This document shows, in pieces, positions 52,794 to 61,694 of a stretch of DNA of 64,000 nt; the first letter of the stretch is position 1, and each line of letters opens with the position of its first letter. The DNA comes from Rhodococcus sp. 4CII (GTDB taxonomy: Bacteria; Actinomycetota; Actinomycetes; Mycobacteriales; Mycobacteriaceae). Location: NCBI RefSeq assembly GCF_014256275.1, contig NZ_JACCFE010000002.1, forward strand, positions 3,700,001 through 3,764,000, written 5' to 3'. Both the position numbers and the translations under genes were made by a program. The notes beneath the pieces were generated by a model. It was given only the letters and a program-made list of their open reading frames with translations. It did not search any database and was not told the DNA's origin.

Positions 52794-52862
52794 GATCTTC
52801 TCCTCACCGACGCACCGGAACGCCGGATCTTTCGTCGGTTGCCGTTGACATCTCCAGTAGCT

Positions 52863-52887
52863 ATGCCCTGGAACGCGAATGCGAAAC
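52863..52887 (-). promoter_or_regulatory. SigF/SigB-like promoter of the disordered protein gene (GTTT-N15-GGGCAT)
   Basis: On the minus strand GTTT (52887-52884) and GGGCAT (52868-52863) are 15 bases apart, matching the actinobacterial general-stress sigma consensus apart from one base in the -10 element. It is 70 bases upstream of the ATG. Confidence 0.6.
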
Positions 52888-53026
52888 AGTGTCTGTCGAT
52901 CGGTGCGACATCACGGCGCCGAACCGGACCTGATTCGTTGTGCGAACGATTGGGCACTCCGACAAGTGCGGACCGTTCAGCAACGATGCGGCGCCGAATC
53001 CACAGATCTTCAGCGAGGAGTACGCC

Positions 53027-55165
53027 GTGTCGAAGAAGAACCCTGTCATTCCCGGAACGCCCGGTTCGGGCACGCCGACGGTCGCCGAGCCCACGGAACC
53101 GACCGAGCCGTTGCCGCCCAAGTCGGATCAGCGCGCCCCCGCGCTCAGCACTGCGACCGGGCAACCTGTCGACGGTCCGGACACGGCCCGTGGTCAGCAG
53201 GGTGAACGCCTCACCACGGCGCAGGGCGCGCGGCTGTACGACACCGATCACTCGCTCAAGGCCGGCGAACGGGGACCGACCCTGCTCCAGGACCATCATC
53301 TTCGCGAGAAGATCACCCACTTCGATCACGAGCGGATCCCGGAGCGGGTGGTGCACGCGCGCGGTGCGGCCGCTCACGGCGTCTTCCGCGGATACGGTTC
53401 CGCCGAACCGGTCAGCAAGGCGGCGTTTCTCGCCAAGGACGTCGAGACGCAGGTCTTCGTCCGGTTCTCCACCGTGCTCGGTTCGCGTGGGTCGGCCGAC
53501 GCCGTCCGCGACACCCGCGGGTTCGCGACCAAGTTCTACACCGCCGAGGGCACTTTCGATCTGGTAGGCAACAACATTCCGGTGTTCTTCATTCAGGACG
53601 GCATCAAGTTTCCCGACATCATTCACGCCGGTAAGCCGCACCCGGATCGTGAGATCCCGCAGGCGCAGAGTGCGCACGACACCTTCTGGGACTTCGTGTC
53701 GCTGCACACCGAGGCCACTGCGCACACGTTGTGGAACATGTCCGACCGCGGGATCCCCAGGTCGTACCGGATGATGGAAGGCTTCGGTGTCAACACCTTT
53801 CGAATGGTGAACGCGGCGGGCGAGAGTTCGCTCGTGAAGTTCCACTGGAAGCCCAAGCTCGGTGTGCACTCCCTGGTGTGGGAGGAAGCCCAGATCGTCA
53901 ACGGCATGGACCCCGACTACCACCGCCGCGATCTCGCCGACGCGATCGAGTCCGGCGCCTACCCACAGTGGGAACTGGGTATCCAGGCGTTTCCGGACAC
54001 CGCGGATCAGATGTTCGAGGGCATCGACCTGCTGGATCCGACCAAGATCGTGCCCGAGGAACTGGCGCCCGTGCAGCCGCTCGGTCTCATGACCCTGAAT
54101 GCGAATCCGACCAACTTCTTCGCCGAGACCGAGCAGGTGGCATTCCATCCCGGACACCTCGTTCCGGGAATCGACGTGACCGACGACCCGCTGCTGCAGG
54201 CCCGGCTCTTCTCGTACCTGGACACTCAGATCAGCCGGCTCGGTGGGCCCAACTTCGGGCAGATCCCGATCAACCGGCCTCACGCCGAGGTCAACGACAT
54301 GCTGCGCGACGGCATGCACCAGACCGGGGTTCATCCCGGGGTGGCCCCGTACCGGCCGAACTCGCTGGACGGTGGCTGCCCCTTCCTGGCGGGTGCGGAC
54401 ACGGCGTTCGTCGAGGTGCCGGTGCCGATGCCGGAGTCCACGAAGCTGCGTGGTGCGCCCGCCAGTTATGATGATCACTTCTCGCAGGCCCGCCTGTTCT
54501 ATGCCAGCCTCACCCCCGTCGAGCAGTCCCACGTCGCGGAGGCGTACACGTTCGAGCTGGGAAAGTGTTATGAGCAGGCCATCAAAGAGCGCGCTCTCGG
54601 GGTCGTCGCGAACATCGACCCCGGCCTGTGCGCGACGGTAGCCGAGGGACTCGGCCTTCCGGCTCCGGAGCCGACGGTCGCCTATGACGCGGCGCAGACG
54701 CCCAGCCCGGCGCTGTCGCAGGTCGGCGCCGAATGGCCGTTGGACGGTCGGATCATCGGCATCGTCGCCGACGACGAGTCGGATCTGTCGGAGGTGGCCG
54801 ACGCCGTCGAGAAGATCGACAAGGACGGCATGGTGCCGCTCGTCATCGGTCCGCACGGAGGCGAACTGGGGTCGGGCAAGAGTGCCGTTCCGGTGTCGCG
54901 GACGTTCCTCACCATGCGGTCGGTGGAGTTCGACGCCGTCCTCGTCGCGACGCAGGTGGCGGACCCGCGGGTGCTTGTGCTCCTGACGGAGGCATTCCGG
55001 CACTGCAAGGCGATCGGAGGTTGGGGTGCCGGTCGCGGCCTCCTCGACGTCGCCGGGATCCCGGCCGACGCCCCCGGCGTCGTGATCGCCGACGAGGCGT
55101 CCGCACTGTTCGACGGCGTCACCGCGCTGATGAAGTCCCACCGGGTCTGGGCACGCCAGGAGTGA
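53027..55165 (+). CDS. katE: Large-subunit monofunctional catalase (KatE/HPII clade)
   Basis: 712 residues from GTG 53027, with GAGGAG eight bases upstream. The catalytic histidine region is ERIPERVVHARGAAAHGVF; the distal Asn is in LVGNNIPVFFIQDGIKFPD. The proximal heme tyrosine is in ARLFSYLDTQISRLGGPNF. A C-terminal flavodoxin-like domain (about 560-712, DGRIIGIVADDESDLSEVAD) marks the large HPII-type clade. It converts hydrogen peroxide to water and oxygen. Neighbours (hemerythrin, disordered protein, PAS proteins) point to a stationary-phase or osmotic-stress role. Confidence 0.97.
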   Translation: MSKKNPVIPGTPGSGTPTVAEPTEPTEPLPPKSDQRAPALSTATGQPVDGPDTARGQQGERLTTAQGARLYDTDHSLKAGERGPTLLQDHHLREKITHFDHERIPERVVHARGAAAHGVFRGYGSAEPVSKAAFLAKDVETQVFVRFSTVLGSRGSADAVRDTRGFATKFYTAEGTFDLVGNNIPVFFIQDGIKFPDIIHAGKPHPDREIPQAQSAHDTFWDFVSLHTEATAHTLWNMSDRGIPRSYRMMEGFGVNTFRMVNAAGESSLVKFHWKPKLGVHSLVWEEAQIVNGMDPDYHRRDLADAIESGAYPQWELGIQAFPDTADQMFEGIDLLDPTKIVPEELAPVQPLGLMTLNANPTNFFAETEQVAFHPGHLVPGIDVTDDPLLQARLFSYLDTQISRLGGPNFGQIPINRPHAEVNDMLRDGMHQTGVHPGVAPYRPNSLDGGCPFLAGADTAFVEVPVPMPESTKLRGAPASYDDHFSQARLFYASLTPVEQSHVAEAYTFELGKCYEQAIKERALGVVANIDPGLCATVAEGLGLPAPEPTVAYDAAQTPSPALSQVGAEWPLDGRIIGIVADDESDLSEVADAVEKIDKDGMVPLVIGPHGGELGSGKSAVPVSRTFLTMRSVEFDAVLVATQVADPRVLVLLTEAFRHCKAIGGWGAGRGLLDVAGIPADAPGVVIADEASALFDGVTALMKSHRVWARQE

Positions 55166-55193
55166 CATCCCCGGCGAACCAGACATAAGCGAT

Positions 55194-55227
55194 CCGCCGC
55201 CGTCGACGCATGGACGCTCGGCGGCGG
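55194..55227. terminator. Bidirectional hairpin between convergent katE and hemerythrin genes
   Basis: A 9-bp G/C stem (CCGCCGCCG at 55194-55202 pairs with CGGCGGCGG at 55219-55227) encloses a 16-base loop. It is 28 bases after the katE stop and 6 bases from the end of the opposing gene. Confidence 0.6.
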
Positions 55228-55233
55228 GTCTGC

Positions 55234-55734
55234 CTACTGCAGGACGGCGTCGACCGTCTTCTTCAACGCCGACGGCTGGGCGGGAGACGTCGGTGCCTTC
55301 TCCTTCAGTTCGAGCAGGCGCTCGCCGATCTTCTGGAGCTGTTTGCGCCCCAGCTCTTCTCGCACCTTGGGAAACCAGTCCTGCTCTTCTTCCTCGATGT
55401 GGTGCTCGACGTTCTCGATCAGCACCGTCGTCTTCGCGTCGAATCGCTCGTCGTCCGGCGTCATCCCTGCCAGCTCGACGACCAATACGTCGGCGACGTG
55501 GTGCTCTTCGTAGGATTCGAGAATGTCGTCCTCGAGGTCCGGGGCCAGTTCGCGCACCTGCGGGTACATGCCCTCGTTCTCGATGTAGGTGTGCACCGTC
55601 AGGGCTTCGATGATGGCGTCGACGATGCGGCCTTTCTCCACACGGGCGTTCGGCCCGGCACCGCGGAAGTCCCGGAAGAGTTTTCGGATCTCTTTGTGGT
55701 CGCTTTTCAGGAGCACGATCGCGTCAGTCGACAT
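55234..55734 (-). CDS. Hemerythrin (HHE) domain protein
   Basis: 166 residues. The iron-binding histidine/glutamate pattern of HHE domains is visible: LLKSDHKEIRKLFRDF (His13), LTVHTYIENEGMYPQ (His48, Glu52), ESYEEHHVADVLV and IENVEHHIEEEEQDWFP. Bacterial members bind a di-iron centre and respond to oxygen, NO or peroxide. It is convergent with katE. The Lys/Glu-rich C-terminus is probably flexible. Confidence 0.93.
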   Translation of the reverse strand: MSTDAIVLLKSDHKEIRKLFRDFRGAGPNARVEKGRIVDAIIEALTVHTYIENEGMYPQVRELAPDLEDDILESYEEHHVADVLVVELAGMTPDDERFDAKTTVLIENVEHHIEEEEQDWFPKVREELGRKQLQKIGERLLELKEKAPTSPAQPSALKKTVDAVLQ

Positions 55735-55936
55735 GAGTACCTCACAAGGGGGATCGAATGGAGACGTGACTACGCATTACCCACTCGCGCCCATCGCTAA
55801 TATCCGGCTTCGATGGTCCTCCGTGCGGTGCCGGCGGTAGGGACGAAGGTCCCGTCTTGCGCGTCAAAGGTCCCTGATCTGCACCTGGATCGGGACAACA
55901 GTCGCCCCCGGGGTGACGGTGCGGTAGAAATTTGGG

Positions 55937-56584
55937 GTGGATTCAGAGCAGGTTCTCGGTGGCGGTGAGCCGCAGCGGGTAGGCAGTTTCCGGTTCTACC
56001 TCGACGGACAACGCTGGGAATGGTCCGACACCGTCGCCCAGATGCACGGCTACCGGCCCAGCGAGGTCACCCCCACCACCGAGCTGCTGCTCTCTCACAA
56101 ACACCCCGAAGACCATCCCCACGTCGCCCGGGTGCTGGACCGCACCGTCAATGCCGCCGAACCGTTCAGCAGCAAGCACCGCATCATCGACACCAGCGGA
56201 AAGGTCCGGCAGGTCGTGGTCGTCGGCGATCGCATGTTCGACGACAGCGGGACGGTGATCGGTACCACCGGGTTCTACATCGACATCACCGACTCGTACC
56301 GCAGCGACCTCAACGGCTCCGTCGACGAGGCCGTCGCCGAACTCGCCCAGTCGCGGGCGGTGATCGAACAGGCGAAGGGTGCCCTCATGCTCGCCTACGG
56401 CATTCCTGCCGCCCGCGCCTTCGACATCCTCGTCTGGCGTTCCCAGGAGACCAACACCCGCCTCCGCGTGATCGCCGAACAGATCGTCGGCGGCCTCACC
56501 GACTGCGAACCCGACACCCGTCTCCGCACCCGATTCGACCATCTCGTCCTCACCGCACACGAGCGAGCCCGGCAACCGGACTAG
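55937..56584 (+). CDS. PAS-ANTAR response regulator-like protein
   Basis: 215 residues. A PAS fold (about 15-125) includes FYLDGQRWEWSDTVAQMHGY and VIGTTGFYIDITDSYRSD. The ANTAR domain (about 135-205) includes AELAQSRAVIEQAKGALMLA, the invariant ANTAR helix, followed by AFDILVWRSQETNTRLRVIA. ANTAR domains bind paired hexaloop RNA hairpins to prevent termination; the PAS domain would sense the signal. Such PAS-ANTAR proteins are frequent in mycolic-acid actinobacteria. Start at GTG 55937 with a weak ribosome site. Confidence 0.9.
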   Translation: MDSEQVLGGGEPQRVGSFRFYLDGQRWEWSDTVAQMHGYRPSEVTPTTELLLSHKHPEDHPHVARVLDRTVNAAEPFSSKHRIIDTSGKVRQVVVVGDRMFDDSGTVIGTTGFYIDITDSYRSDLNGSVDEAVAELAQSRAVIEQAKGALMLAYGIPAARAFDILVWRSQETNTRLRVIAEQIVGGLTDCEPDTRLRTRFDHLVLTAHERARQPD

Positions 56585-56591
56585 GCAACGG

Positions 56592-56875
56592 GCGCTCGCG
56601 GTCATCCGGCAGCGGATGGTGACAGGTGAGATCGCGCCGGGACAGATCTAGGCCAGGGGTCAGGTCGCGGCCGCCAAGCTGGCGAACCCCGCAAAGCCGA
56701 GTTCCAGACGCTGAGCGATTCGATCATCTCGCTGGAGGCCGAAGGAGATTACGTCGGAATTTTCGAGTCTGACCGGGAATTTCACCTCGGCCTGCCGGCC
56801 GAGCTGGATAATCCCTACCTGAACACGATCGTCGGAAAGATGCGCGGACCACCAGGTAGATGGGACCCTGCTTGA
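56592..56875 (+). pseudogene. GntR/FCD regulator remnant
   Basis: The N-terminal start of a GntR HTH (ALAVIRQRMVTGEIAPGQI) runs into a TAG. The HTH core is missing. In another frame part of an FCD domain follows (SDSIISLEAEGDYVGIFESD, REFHLGLPAELDNPYLNTIV), ending at TGA 56873. Both parts belong to the same family and keep the expected order, so this is a deleted and frameshifted regulator. Confidence 0.7.
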
Positions 56876-56897
56876 CCACCCGGTCGAGGATGCCATT

Positions 56898-57539
56898 TCA
56901 CTTGTGCCAGAACAGGTGGTGGACTACCCCGCTCGGGCTGGGTATCACCTCGAGGTGGAAGCGGTCGAGCAGTTCCTCGGGTGACTCCCACAGGTGCAGA
57001 CCGGATCCGTATGTGACCGGTGAGACCACCACGTGCATGGTGTCGACGAGATCGGCGTCGAGGAATTGCCGGATGGTGGTGACGCCGCCGCCGAGCCGGA
57101 CATCCTTGCCGTCAGCCGCCTCCCGGGCCTGTTGGAGGACGGTGGCAGGGTCACCGTCGACGAAGTGGAACGTGGTGTCGGACAGGGTGAGGGAGGGGCG
57201 GGTGTGGTGGGTCATCACGAACACCGGGGTGTGGAACGGGGGTTCGTCTCCCCACCAGCCCTGCCAGTCGAGATCCTTCCACGGTCCGCGGTAGGGCCCG
57301 AACTTGTTGCGGCCCATGATTTCGGCGCCGATATTGCGTGGGTAGTCGCGGGTGAAGTAGTCGTCGAGCCCCCGGCTTCCGCCCGGGTCGGTGCGCATGG
57401 CCCAACTGGCCGTGGCGCCGGCCCAGGCGAACATTTCGCTGTGGTCGAGGCCGAACGGATTCTCGAGACTCTGGTGCTCACCGGCACCGATTCCTTCGCT
57501 CGAGACGCAGAAGTTCTGTACCCGCAGTAGTTGTGTCAC
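56898..57539 (-). CDS. Dihydrofolate reductase-like (RibD C-terminal) protein
   Basis: 213 residues from GTG 57539. The RibD_C/DHFR-like fold is shown by RVQNFCVSSEGIGAGEHQSL, EIMGRNKFGPYRGPW, PVFVMTHHTRPSL and DVRLGGGVTTIRQFLDADLV. The GGG loop binds NADPH. These small reductases are common in actinobacteria and mostly uncharacterised; a role in folate or riboflavin synthesis is unlikely for this stand-alone type. It is convergent with the decayed GntR gene. Confidence 0.9.
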   Translation of the reverse strand: MTQLLRVQNFCVSSEGIGAGEHQSLENPFGLDHSEMFAWAGATASWAMRTDPGGSRGLDDYFTRDYPRNIGAEIMGRNKFGPYRGPWKDLDWQGWWGDEPPFHTPVFVMTHHTRPSLTLSDTTFHFVDGDPATVLQQAREAADGKDVRLGGGVTTIRQFLDADLVDTMHVVVSPVTYGSGLHLWESPEELLDRFHLEVIPSPSGVVHHLFWHK

Positions 57540-57795
57540 TCGATTCTCCCGCCCGTCAGTTGATCAATGTAGAGGATCAGACTCCCCGCGTCCGCGAAAC
57601 TCATCGCCGGTGGCGGTGAAATCACCAGGGTAGGAATGACCTACACCATCCACAATCCGCAACTGCGCGGCACAGAGGCCGAGGCACTACCTCCCCGCCC
57701 TGTCGCGGCGATGACGGTCCGCCTCGGGATCACCGAGTTCCTCCAGCGCGATCTGCAGCCCCAGAAGAGATGGCGTAGACCCCGACGCAGCCCGG
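57540..57795. other. Spacer with no supported gene
   Basis: A forward open frame from 57636 overlaps the VOC gene on the opposite strand and has no protein character after 50 residues. A reverse reading near 57690-57790 (LLGLQIALEELGDPEADRHR) is helical and may be the end of a lost gene, but is not assignable. Confidence 0.4.
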
Positions 57796-58125
57796 TCACA
57801 CTCCTCGCAGTCCGATCGGGTTGCCGTCGGCGTCGGCGAGAACGCAGACCCGCGCCCCGGGGGCCACTTGGCGCGGGGCGCTGCGCTCGGTCGCACCCGC
57901 CGCGAGCAGGGTTTCGCGCGTGGCGTCGAGGTCGTCGACGTCGGCGAACGCCACCGGTCCGCCGTTCTCGTCGCCCGGATTCAAGGCGACCTCGAAGCCG
58001 TCGACGTTGTAGCCGACGTAGTAGGGCTGGTCGGTGTGCGGCGCGCCGAGCAGCGCGGTGTAGACGGCCTTGGCGCCGTCCAGGTCGGACACCGGGATCA
58101 CCAGGCTGCGGATGGTGGCACTCAT
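57796..58125 (-). CDS. VOC (glyoxalase/bleomycin-resistance fold) family protein
   Basis: 109 residues from ATG 58125, with GGAGGAG upstream. One VOC module pair is visible: IRSLVIPVSDLDGAKAVYTA and GGPVAFADVDDLDATRETLL, ending PGARVCVLADADGNPIGLRG. Metal-ligand positions are partly lost, so it may be an enzyme or a binding protein. Substrate unknown. Confidence 0.9.
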   Translation of the reverse strand: MSATIRSLVIPVSDLDGAKAVYTALLGAPHTDQPYYVGYNVDGFEVALNPGDENGGPVAFADVDDLDATRETLLAAGATERSAPRQVAPGARVCVLADADGNPIGLRGV

Positions 58126-58238
58126 GTTCGTCTCCTCCAGGTACAGCGGTCGCATCGGCGACCGCGTGATGGCTATGTCCATCACGTTAGAAGCCCCCGG
58201 TGGTCTGCGCTTCTCGATTCCTGATCGGTCCGGCGGAT

Positions 58239-58264
58239 GTTTCCACTGCGCCCGCACTGGGCAC
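58239..58264 (+). promoter_or_regulatory. SigF/SigB-like promoter of the YtxH-like gene (GTTT-N16-GGGCAC)
   Basis: GTTT (58239-58242) and GGGCAC (58259-58264) are 16 bases apart, with the -10 element 43 bases before the start codon. The -10 differs from GGGTAT at two bases, so this is the weakest of the three such sites. Confidence 0.45.
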
Positions 58265-58306
58265 GCGGTGGGAGGACCGTCAACGTATCGAACAAAGGAC
58301 AACGTC

Positions 58307-58633
58307 ATGGTGAGAGCACTGACCTTCGCAGCCGGGGTGGCCGTGGGTTTCGTCGTGGGTTCGCGGACCGGTCGGCAGGGCTACGAGAAGATGCGCGATC
58401 AGTCCCTCGAGCTCTGGCACAACCCCGCCGTGCAGGAGAAGGTGAGCAGCGCGACGCACGTCGTGAAGGAGAAGGCCCCGGAGGTGCAGCACAAGGTCGA
58501 GGAGCTGGCGAAGAAGGCCACCCATCACGGGTCCGCCGCGCACTCGGACGCCGGCACCGCAGCACCGCAGAATGGGGCAGTGCCCGTTCCGCCGGCATCG
58601 CCGGATGGCCGGCACACCCTCGATCAGGGATGA
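58307..58633 (+). CDS. YtxH-like small membrane protein
   Basis: 108 residues from ATG 58307, with AAAGGA upstream. A short glycine-zipper membrane segment (ALTFAAGVAVGFVVGSRTG) is followed by a basic/acidic amphipathic helix (EKVSSATHVVKEKAPEVQHK, VEELAKKA) and a disordered tail. This is the layout of YtxH/general-stress proteins. Function unknown. Confidence 0.75.
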   Translation: MVRALTFAAGVAVGFVVGSRTGRQGYEKMRDQSLELWHNPAVQEKVSSATHVVKEKAPEVQHKVEELAKKATHHGSAAHSDAGTAAPQNGAVPVPPASPDGRHTLDQG

Positions 58634-58649
58634 GCCGGCCGAACCAGGC

Positions 58650-58766
58650 CGTGCGGAACTCGGGATCACCCACCTCGATACGGCCCAGTTCTACGGTAAC
58701 GGACTGGCCGACGAACTCCTTCGCGACAGCGTAGGCGGGCGACGTGAATTAGGGAATTCGATGTAG
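58650..58766 (+). pseudogene. Aldo-keto reductase fragment
   Basis: RAELGITHLDTAQFYGNGLA followed by DELLRDSV is the conserved early segment of aldo-keto reductases (catalytic Asp and Tyr visible in HLDTAQFYG). Upstream and downstream parts of the enzyme are absent and the frame stops at 58764-58766. About 30 codons of a 280-330 residue protein remain. Confidence 0.7.
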
Positions 58767-58813
58767 GTCGGCGTTGTCGCGAGAGTGCCGTCGGCCCAGC
58801 CGCATCCGGACGT

Positions 58814-59842
58814 TCAGCTCACCGCGGCGCCTGGGTTCGCGGCGATCAGGTCGAGGGCGATGTCGACGATGAGGTCTTCCTGTCCGCCGACGAGGCCGCG
58901 GCGGCCGACTTCGAGGAGCAGGGTGCGGACGTCGATGCCGTATCGCTGGGATGCGGTTTCGGCGTGCCGGAGGAAGGACGAGTAGACACCGGCGTAACCG
59001 AGGGTGAGGGTTTCGCGGTCGACGCGGACCGGCCGGTCCTGCAGGGGCCGGACGAGGTCGTCGGCGGCGTCCTGCAGCGCGAACAGGTCGCTGTTGTGCT
59101 TCCAGCCCTGCAAATCGGCGACGGCGATGAACGGTTCGATCGGGCAGTTGCCCGCACCGGCGCCGTGTCCGGCCAGGGACGCGTCGACCCGGGTGACGCC
59201 TTCTTCCACCGCGACAACGGAATTGGCGACGGACAGCGACAGGTTCTCGTGGGCGTGAATGCCGATCTCGGTGGCCTCGTCGAGCACGCCGCGGTAGGCG
59301 CGGACCCGTTCGCGGACACCGTCCATGGTCAACCGGCCGCCGGAGTCGGTCACATATACGCAGTGCGCGCCATAGGATTCCATCAGCTTGGCCTGCGCAG
59401 CGAGTTCGGCCGGGCCGGTCATGTGGCTCATCATCAGGAAGCCGGACACGTCCATGCCGAGCTCGCGGGCCTTCCCGATGTGCTGGGCGGAGACGTCGGC
59501 CTCGGTGCAGTGGGTGGCCACGCGGACGGACCGCACACCCAGACGGTAGGCCTGCTCGAGTTCCGCGATGGTGCCGATGCCGGGCAGCAGCAGCGTGGTC
59601 AGCCGGGCGTGGGTGAGGTTGGCGGCGGCGGCCTCGATCCATTCCCAGTCGGTGTTGCTGCCGGGACCGTAGTTGAGGGAACCGCCGGCGAGTCCGTCGC
59701 CGTGCGCGACCTCGATGCCGTCGACACCGGCGGCGTCGAGGGCGGCGACGATCTTTCCGACATCGTCGGGGGTGATGCGGTGGCGGACCGCGTGCATGCC
59801 GTCGCGGAGGGTGACGTCTTGGATGAACAGTTGGGTGGTCAT
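58814..59842 (-). CDS. 4-hydroxy-2-oxovalerate aldolase
   Basis: 342 residues. FIQDVTLRDGMHAVRHRITP (HMGL-like active-site RD), GVDGIEVAHGDGLAGGSLNY and IGIHAHENLSLSVANSVVAV are the DmpG/HsaF signatures. It splits 4-hydroxy-2-oxoacids to pyruvate and an aldehyde and channels the aldehyde to the partner dehydrogenase. It overlaps the dehydrogenase gene by four bases (ATGA), as expected for the two subunits of the complex. Last gene of the hydratase-dehydrogenase-aldolase operon. Confidence 0.95.
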   Translation of the reverse strand: MTTQLFIQDVTLRDGMHAVRHRITPDDVGKIVAALDAAGVDGIEVAHGDGLAGGSLNYGPGSNTDWEWIEAAAANLTHARLTTLLLPGIGTIAELEQAYRLGVRSVRVATHCTEADVSAQHIGKARELGMDVSGFLMMSHMTGPAELAAQAKLMESYGAHCVYVTDSGGRLTMDGVRERVRAYRGVLDEATEIGIHAHENLSLSVANSVVAVEEGVTRVDASLAGHGAGAGNCPIEPFIAVADLQGWKHNSDLFALQDAADDLVRPLQDRPVRVDRETLTLGYAGVYSSFLRHAETASQRYGIDVRTLLLEVGRRGLVGGQEDLIVDIALDLIAANPGAAVS

Positions 59843-60822
59843 CGGGTTGCTCCCTGTGCTGCCGTCGGGGCGGCGATCGTGTCGGCGATGCTTTCGGCGT
59901 AGCGCACGGCGGCCGACGTCATGATGTCGAGGTTCCCGGCGTAGGCCGGCAGATAGTGCGCCGCTCCCTCGACCTCGAGGAACACCGACACCTGGTGGGT
60001 GGGCGCGGCGGGGTCACCGGAGGCGAGCAGGGTGTGGACGGGCTGGCCGTCCGGGACGGGCGTGATCTGGACGTTCTGCTTGAGCCGGTAGCCGGGCACG
60101 TAGGACGCGACGTGCGCGACCATCACCCCGATCGAGTCGCGGATCGCGTCGTGGGTGCTCGGGTCGGGGTCCGAGATCAGGCACAGGACCGTATCGCGCA
60201 TGATCAGCGGCGGGTCGGCGGGGTTGAGGATGATGATGGCCTTGCCACGGTGGGCGCCGCCGACGGATTCGATGGCATGCGATGTGGTTTCGGTGAATTC
60301 GTCGATGTTCGCCCGGGTGCCCGGACCCGCCGACTTCGATGCGATGGACGCGACGATCTCGGCGTACGCGACCGGTGTCACCCGGGAGACGGCGGCGACG
60401 ATCGGGATGGTGGCCTGACCGCCGCAGGTGACCATGTTGACGTTGGGGGCCGTGCGGTGTTCGTCGAGGTTGACCGCCGGGACGACGAACGGGCCGATCG
60501 CGGCGGGGGTGAGGTCGATCAGCCGTTTGCCGAGCGGTTCGAGCAGGGCCGCGTTGGCGGTGTGCGCCTTCGCGGAGGTGGCGTCGAAGACCACGTCGAT
60601 GTCGTCGAAGTTCGGCAACTCCAGCAGACCCTGGACGCCGTCCGCGGTGGTGGGGACGCCGAACCGGCGGGCGCGGGCGAGCCCGTCGGAGTCGGGGTCG
60701 ATGCCCACCATCGCGCCCATCTGCAGAACGTCGGAGTGGCGGATCACCTTGATCATCAGGTCGGTTCCGATGTTGCCGGATCCGATCACCGCGACGGTGA
60801 CCTTGCGGGGGCTCTCGCTCAT
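59839..60822 (-). CDS. Acetaldehyde dehydrogenase (acylating)
   Basis: 327 residues from ATG 60822. The Rossmann start VTVAVIGSGNIGTDLMIKVI, the MGAMVGIDPDSDGLARARRF segment and the catalytic cysteine in NVNMVTCGGQATIPIVAAVS identify the DmpF/HsaG family. It converts acetaldehyde or a homologue plus CoA to the acyl-CoA with NAD. It begins five bases after the hydratase stop and overlaps the aldolase start. Confidence 0.95.
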   Translation of the reverse strand: MSESPRKVTVAVIGSGNIGTDLMIKVIRHSDVLQMGAMVGIDPDSDGLARARRFGVPTTADGVQGLLELPNFDDIDVVFDATSAKAHTANAALLEPLGKRLIDLTPAAIGPFVVPAVNLDEHRTAPNVNMVTCGGQATIPIVAAVSRVTPVAYAEIVASIASKSAGPGTRANIDEFTETTSHAIESVGGAHRGKAIIILNPADPPLIMRDTVLCLISDPDPSTHDAIRDSIGVMVAHVASYVPGYRLKQNVQITPVPDGQPVHTLLASGDPAAPTHQVSVFLEVEGAAHYLPAYAGNLDIMTSAAVRYAESIADTIAAPTAAQGATR

Positions 60823-60827
60823 GGTTG

Positions 60828-61658
60828 TCACTCCTGGGTGAAGGTTGCGGTGACCGATCCGAGACCGGTGATGTCGGCCCGGACGGTGCCTGCGGTGGCG
60901 ATCGCGGCCATCGGTCCGAGCGCCCCGGACAAGATCACCTGGCCGGCGCGCAGGGGCTGGCCGAACTCGCGTGCGGTGCGCGCGAGCCAGGCCAGCGCGT
61001 GGAGGGGGTCGCCGAGGCAGGCGGCCCCGGTTCCGGTGGACACCTCGGTGCCGTCGATCGACATCTGCATCTGCGTGGCGACCGGGTCGAAGGAGTCGAG
61101 GGTGCGACGTTCGGCGCCGAGAACGAACAGTCCGCTCGACCCGTTGTCGGCGACCGTGTCGGCGAACGTGATGTCCCATCCGGCGATTCGGCTGTCGACG
61201 ATCTCGAGGGCGGCCACCGCGTAGTCGACGGCGGCGCGGATCTGGGCGTCGTCGAGTGGTCCGTCCACCAGGTCGTCGGCGAGGACGAACGCGATCTCGG
61301 CCTCGGCCTTCGGCTGCAGCAGCCGAGACAGCGGGATCGGGGTGGACTCGTCGCAGCGCATGTCGTCGAGCAGCACACCGAAGTCCGGTTGGTCGACGCC
61401 GAGTTGCTGCTGGACCGCCGGGGAGGTGAGGCCGATCTTGCGTCCGACGACGCTCGCACCGGACGCGATCCGGGCGGCGATGTTCCGCTCCTGCACGGCG
61501 TACGCGGCCGCGACGTCGTCGGGCCCGATCAGGTCGCGGATCGGCGCGCACGGTGTGCGGGTTCCGGCGGCGGCATTCAACCGCTCGGCGGCGGCGGCGA
61601 TCGCGTCGGCGGCTGCCTGCGCCGTGAGGGGCACGCTGGTGCCCTGAGGTGTGCTCAT
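60828..61658 (-). CDS. 2-keto-4-pentenoate hydratase
   Basis: 276 residues from ATG 61658. GRKIGLTSPAVQQQLGVDQP, FGVLLDDMRCDES, EAEIAFVLADDLVDGP and LGDPLHALAWLARTAREFGQ match the MhpD/HsaE hydratases. It hydrates 2-hydroxypenta-2,4-dienoate, the product of aromatic meta-cleavage, to 4-hydroxy-2-oxovalerate. First gene of the three-step operon; divergent from an IclR gene that probably controls it. Confidence 0.95.
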   Translation of the reverse strand: MSTPQGTSVPLTAQAAADAIAAAAERLNAAAGTRTPCAPIRDLIGPDDVAAAYAVQERNIAARIASGASVVGRKIGLTSPAVQQQLGVDQPDFGVLLDDMRCDESTPIPLSRLLQPKAEAEIAFVLADDLVDGPLDDAQIRAAVDYAVAALEIVDSRIAGWDITFADTVADNGSSGLFVLGAERRTLDSFDPVATQMQMSIDGTEVSTGTGAACLGDPLHALAWLARTAREFGQPLRAGQVILSGALGPMAAIATAGTVRADITGLGSVTATFTQE

Positions 61659-61694
61659 CTGACTTCCCGATGTGATCGTGGGGAACGGACTGTG

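Noticed and set aside
57636..58169. Forward open frame of 177 codons over the VOC gene
   Set aside because: After the first 50 codons it is an Arg/Pro-rich shadow of the VOC gene on the other strand, which has clear motifs and a ribosome site.
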